From: CAYFXE01 sp964347035
GTDB taxonomy: Bacteria > Acidobacteriota > Aminicenantia > Aminicenantales > Aminicenantaceae
Direction of reading: 5' to 3'
Assembly: GCA_964347035.1 (NCBI GenBank)
Contig: CAYFXE010000041.1
Span: 1-25,941, forward strand
Length of the DNA stretch: 25,941 nucleotides
Positions 24,049 through 25,941 of the stretch are shown piece by piece. Under the pieces are notes generated by a model. That model had not been told where the DNA came from. It did no database searches and was given only the letters and a program-made list of their open reading frames with translations. Position 1 is the stretch's first letter; every line of letters starts with the position of its first letter. Made by a program: the position numbers and the translations under genes.

Positions 24049-25803
24049 TCAGTTGATTTTCATGACAACCACTGATCCGGGAGGCAGAACCGCAAATATT
24101 TCGTTGTTCTGCAATCGTACCGTTTTAAAATCAACAGGTTTGAGCCTTTCTGGGTTTTCAAAGGTATTGTGCGCAGTCATATCAGCAGCGGTTAAGAGAC
24201 GGCTGGTGACGCTTTCCACTTTTGCGCCCCGCAGCTCACAAATGATATTCGTAGATTTATGGGGATCAAGGTTGCACAAGGATACATGAATTTTTCCTGA
24301 TTTGCTGCGCGAGGCCGAGACACTCAAGCCAGGAATACTATCACTCCCGAATTTATAGGAGCTGCACTGCAAATGGGAAGGTAGCAGGGTTGCATCCTGA
24401 TGGACTCTGTACATTTCAAAGACATAATAGGTGGGTGTTAAGACTATTTTTTCATCTCTGGTCAGGATCAAGGCTTGCAGAACATTGACCGTCTGGGCAA
24501 GGTTGGCCATTTTGACCCGGTCGCAATGGTTGTTGAAAATATTTAAAGTCAAACCTGCAACCAAGGCATCACGAAGAGTATTCTGCTGATAGAGGAATCC
24601 TGGGTTGGTGCCGGGTTCAACTTCGTACCAGGTCCCCCATTCATCTACAACCAGACCAACCCGTTTCTGAGAATCATATTTGTCCATGATAGTGGCATGC
24701 TTTTTAATCAATTCATCGATGTACAAAGCTTTTTTGAGGGTATCAAACCACTCCCTCTCTCCAAATTCAGTTGCAGAGCTCTTGTTATCCCAGCCACCAG
24801 GAACAGTGTAATAATGAAAGCTCAATCCGTCCATTCGGGATCGGGCTTCCCGCATCAGCACTTCTGTCCAGTGATAATTTTCACCATAACTCCCGCAGGC
24901 AATTTTGTAGATCCTGTTTCCGGAAAAATTGCGGACATATGTCTGATAGCGCCGGTAGACATCCGCATAAAACTCAGGACGCATGTTGCCCCCACAACCC
25001 CAATTCTCATTGCCAATTCCGAAATATCTCAGTTTCCAAGGTTTTTCCCGGCCGTTCCTGCGACGCAGGTCGGCCATAGGACTCTGGCCATCAAAAGTGA
25101 GGTATTCGATCCATTCCTGCATCTCACGAACCGTGCCACTTCCCACATTTCCGCAAATATAGGGCTCACAATCAAGTTGTTCACAGAGATCCAAAAACTC
25201 ATGGGTGCCAAAATGATTGTTCTCGGTCACCCGCCCCCAGTGGGTGTTAACCATACTCGGTCTCTGCTCGCGCGGGCCTATTCCATCTTTCCAATGATAC
25301 TCATCGGCAAAACAGCCACCCGGCCATCGTAAAACTGGGATCTGAATTCTTTTCAATGCCTCGACCACATCATTTCGTATTCCCCTGGTGTTCTTGATTG
25401 GACTACCCTCGCCAATCCAGAATCCCTCGTAGATACAACGGCCCAGATGCTCTGAGAAATGTCCGTAGATATTTTTATCTATTTTTTCTGTACCTAGATC
25501 GGCATTGATGACAATTTTATTGACGATCGGTTCCCCGCGGCTTGCCGCGGGGAACCGATCGTCGGAGGATCCAAGGGGGTATGCCTCCTTGGTCGCAGGG
25601 CGCGGGTTCATGCCCCGCCCGAGAAGGGGAGGAAGAGAGCGAAGCGAAGAAAGCAGAGCTTTACTAGAAGGAAACGAAGTCAGTTCTCCCTCCAAGTTGA
25701 CTATCTCTTGCTCCTTCGGGGGATGACCAGTTTCAAATGCCGATGAGATGTTTAGAAAAAAGACCAATATCAAAGAAGCAAGAATTCTATTGGTGGTTAT
25801 CAT
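24049..25803 (-). CDS. GH51 alpha-L-arabinofuranosidase with an in-frame repeat insertion
   Basis: 584 residues. A signal peptide (residues 1-22, ILASLILVFFLNISSAF) is followed by about 67 residues (28-94) unlike any GH51. The catalytic domain begins NKIVINADLGTEKIDKNIYGHFSEHLGRCIY. The TIM barrel shows VLRWPGGCFADEYHW, FGIGNENWGCGG (acid/base E266), LSFHYYTVPGGW and VVDEWGTWYE (nucleophile E388). The C-terminal beta domain ends FAVLPPGSVVVMKIN. The enzyme removes alpha-L-arabinofuranosyl side chains from arabinan, arabinoxylan or arabinogalactan with retention. The start is firm (ATG 25803, with GAGGAGG upstream), so signal peptide, insertion and enzyme are one frame. The insertion is encoded by the hairpin element at 25522-25722. 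It sits in the linker after the signal peptide, where extra residues may be tolerated. Cleavage after residue 22 would leave it on the mature enzyme. Confidence 0.93.
   Translation of the reverse strand: MITTNRILASLILVFFLNISSAFETGHPPKEQEIVNLEGELTSFPSSKALLSSLRSLPPLLGRGMNPRPATKEAYPLGSSDDRFPAASRGEPIVNKIVINADLGTEKIDKNIYGHFSEHLGRCIYEGFWIGEGSPIKNTRGIRNDVVEALKRIQIPVLRWPGGCFADEYHWKDGIGPREQRPSMVNTHWGRVTENNHFGTHEFLDLCEQLDCEPYICGNVGSGTVREMQEWIEYLTFDGQSPMADLRRRNGREKPWKLRYFGIGNENWGCGGNMRPEFYADVYRRYQTYVRNFSGNRIYKIACGSYGENYHWTEVLMREARSRMDGLSFHYYTVPGGWDNKSSATEFGEREWFDTLKKALYIDELIKKHATIMDKYDSQKRVGLVVDEWGTWYEVEPGTNPGFLYQQNTLRDALVAGLTLNIFNNHCDRVKMANLAQTVNVLQALILTRDEKIVLTPTYYVFEMYRVHQDATLLPSHLQCSSYKFGSDSIPGLSVSASRSKSGKIHVSLCNLDPHKSTNIICELRGAKVESVTSRLLTAADMTAHNTFENPERLKPVDFKTVRLQNNEIFAVLPPGSVVVMKIN
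25522..25722. repeat. Multi-hairpin palindromic element inside the GH51 coding sequence
   Basis: A GC-rich block of about 200 bp made of consecutive hairpins. (1) 25522-25563 is a perfect 42-nt palindrome, a 20-bp stem starting GACGATCGG with a TT loop. (2) 25571-25592 is CCAAGGGGG/CCTCCTTGG with a TATG loop. (3) 25598-25620 is GGGCG...CGCCC with an inner GGG/CCC. (4) 25628-25637 (GGAGGAAGAG) pairs with 25684-25693 (TTCTCCCTCC), enclosing AAAGC-AGA-GCTTT at 25650-25662. (5) 25711-25722 is CTCC-TTCG-GGGG, a UUCG tetraloop hairpin on the plus strand. Edges are set by where the structure and GH51 homology stop and are accurate only to several bases. It keeps the GH51 frame open. No second copy is seen in the window and there is no transposase. 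Confidence 0.75.
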
Positions 25804-25941
25804 TTCAACCTCCTCATCCAGGCGTTCGGGCCCATCTTTCCTACCTCAAAATAAGATAAAGAGACAGGACCGCCTATCGATTTTTTAAGAAATTCTCTTC
25901 GGGAATATTTTAGACCATGCTTTTTCTTCTCTCAGTCAATC
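25804..25941 (-). promoter_or_regulatory. Upstream region of the GH51 gene
   Basis: 138 bp to the window edge. Read on the minus strand it holds the strong ribosome site GATGAGGAGG just before ATG 25803. TTGACT (near 25939) and a TAAAAT about 21 bp further on are spaced too widely for a convincing promoter. No ORF is seen. Confidence 0.3.

Noticed and set aside
24697..25332. 211-codon frame opposite GH51
   Set aside because: It lies opposite the GH51 catalytic domain, including the acid/base motif region. It has no ribosome site.
25571..25620. Possible tRNA or tRNA pseudogene within the element
   Set aside because: Only a T-arm-like hairpin (loop TTCATGC, lacking the conserved A of the T loop) is present. 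There is no acceptor stem, D arm or 5-bp/7-nt anticodon arm, so it is not called a tRNA.
25505..25726. 73-codon plus-strand frame across the hairpin element
   Set aside because: It has no ribosome site, lies opposite GH51 and is Gly/Arg-rich by base composition. It is open mainly because the element is GC-rich and palindromic. It may still appear as a spurious hypothetical wherever the element occurs.
1..25941. CRISPR arrays, IS elements, phage genes, toxin-antitoxin pairs
   Set aside because: No regularly spaced repeats, transposase or integrase motifs, phage structural proteins or paired small toxin-antitoxin genes were found on either strand.

Overview
The window looks like chromosomal DNA of an uncultured Gram-negative, diderm, saccharolytic bacterium. 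The evidence is an outer-membrane barrel protein ending in Phe, many signal peptides, a lipobox protein, and moderate GC. The mix of large MacB/FtsX-type permeases without an ATPase, secreted 6-bladed propeller proteins, a DUF4197 protein and GH127/GH97/GH51 enzymes resembles Acidobacteriota and Candidatus Aminicenantes genomes. That placement is a judgement from gene content, not a database result. A run of ten Ns near the left edge shows that this is a scaffolded, probably metagenome-derived, assembly.

Layout. Bases 1-5000 (+ strand): a DUF481 barrel protein broken by the gap, a BON-LysM protein of the Kbp/YgaU type, a HerA/DUF87-like ATPase, a DUF4197 protein and a dodecin. Bases 5005-6405 (- strand): a beta-CASP metallo-beta-lactamase-fold RNase-like enzyme. 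Bases 6574-12285 (+ strand): a housekeeping block of tRNA-Leu(UAG), tig, lon and rho; the clpP and clpX genes that often separate tig from lon are absent. Bases 12465-16469 (- strand): a tiny two-TM protein, a secreted 6-bladed propeller protein and an ABC-type permease. Bases 16690-18889: a methyltransferase (+) converging on a secreted M20 amidohydrolase of the AbgB type (-). Bases 19228-25803: a carbohydrate locus with a GH127 lipoprotein and a GH97 enzyme (+) converging on a GH51 alpha-L-arabinofuranosidase (-).

How the genes work together. tRNA-tig-lon-rho is translation, protein folding, proteolysis and transcription termination. GH127 (beta-L-arabinofuranosidase family), a retaining-type GH97 (alpha-galactosidase or beta-L-arabinopyranosidase type) and GH51 form a plausible set for stripping L-arabinose and related sugars from plant or glycoprotein glycans in the periplasm or at the envelope. 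No transporter or intact regulator is visible in the window.

Most notable: a GC-rich element of about 200 bp, built of hairpins (one a perfect 42-nt palindrome), sits inside the GH51 coding sequence between signal peptide and catalytic domain. It is translated in frame as about 67 extra residues. This resembles in principle the protein-coding palindromic elements of Rickettsia, but the sequence is not one I recognise. Other points of interest are a locally scrambled, otherwise highly conserved helix in Lon, a 28-codon GntR-like remnant or leader ORF overlapping the GH127 start, a hyphenated palindrome upstream of lon, and degraded coding-like sequence between GH127 and GH97.
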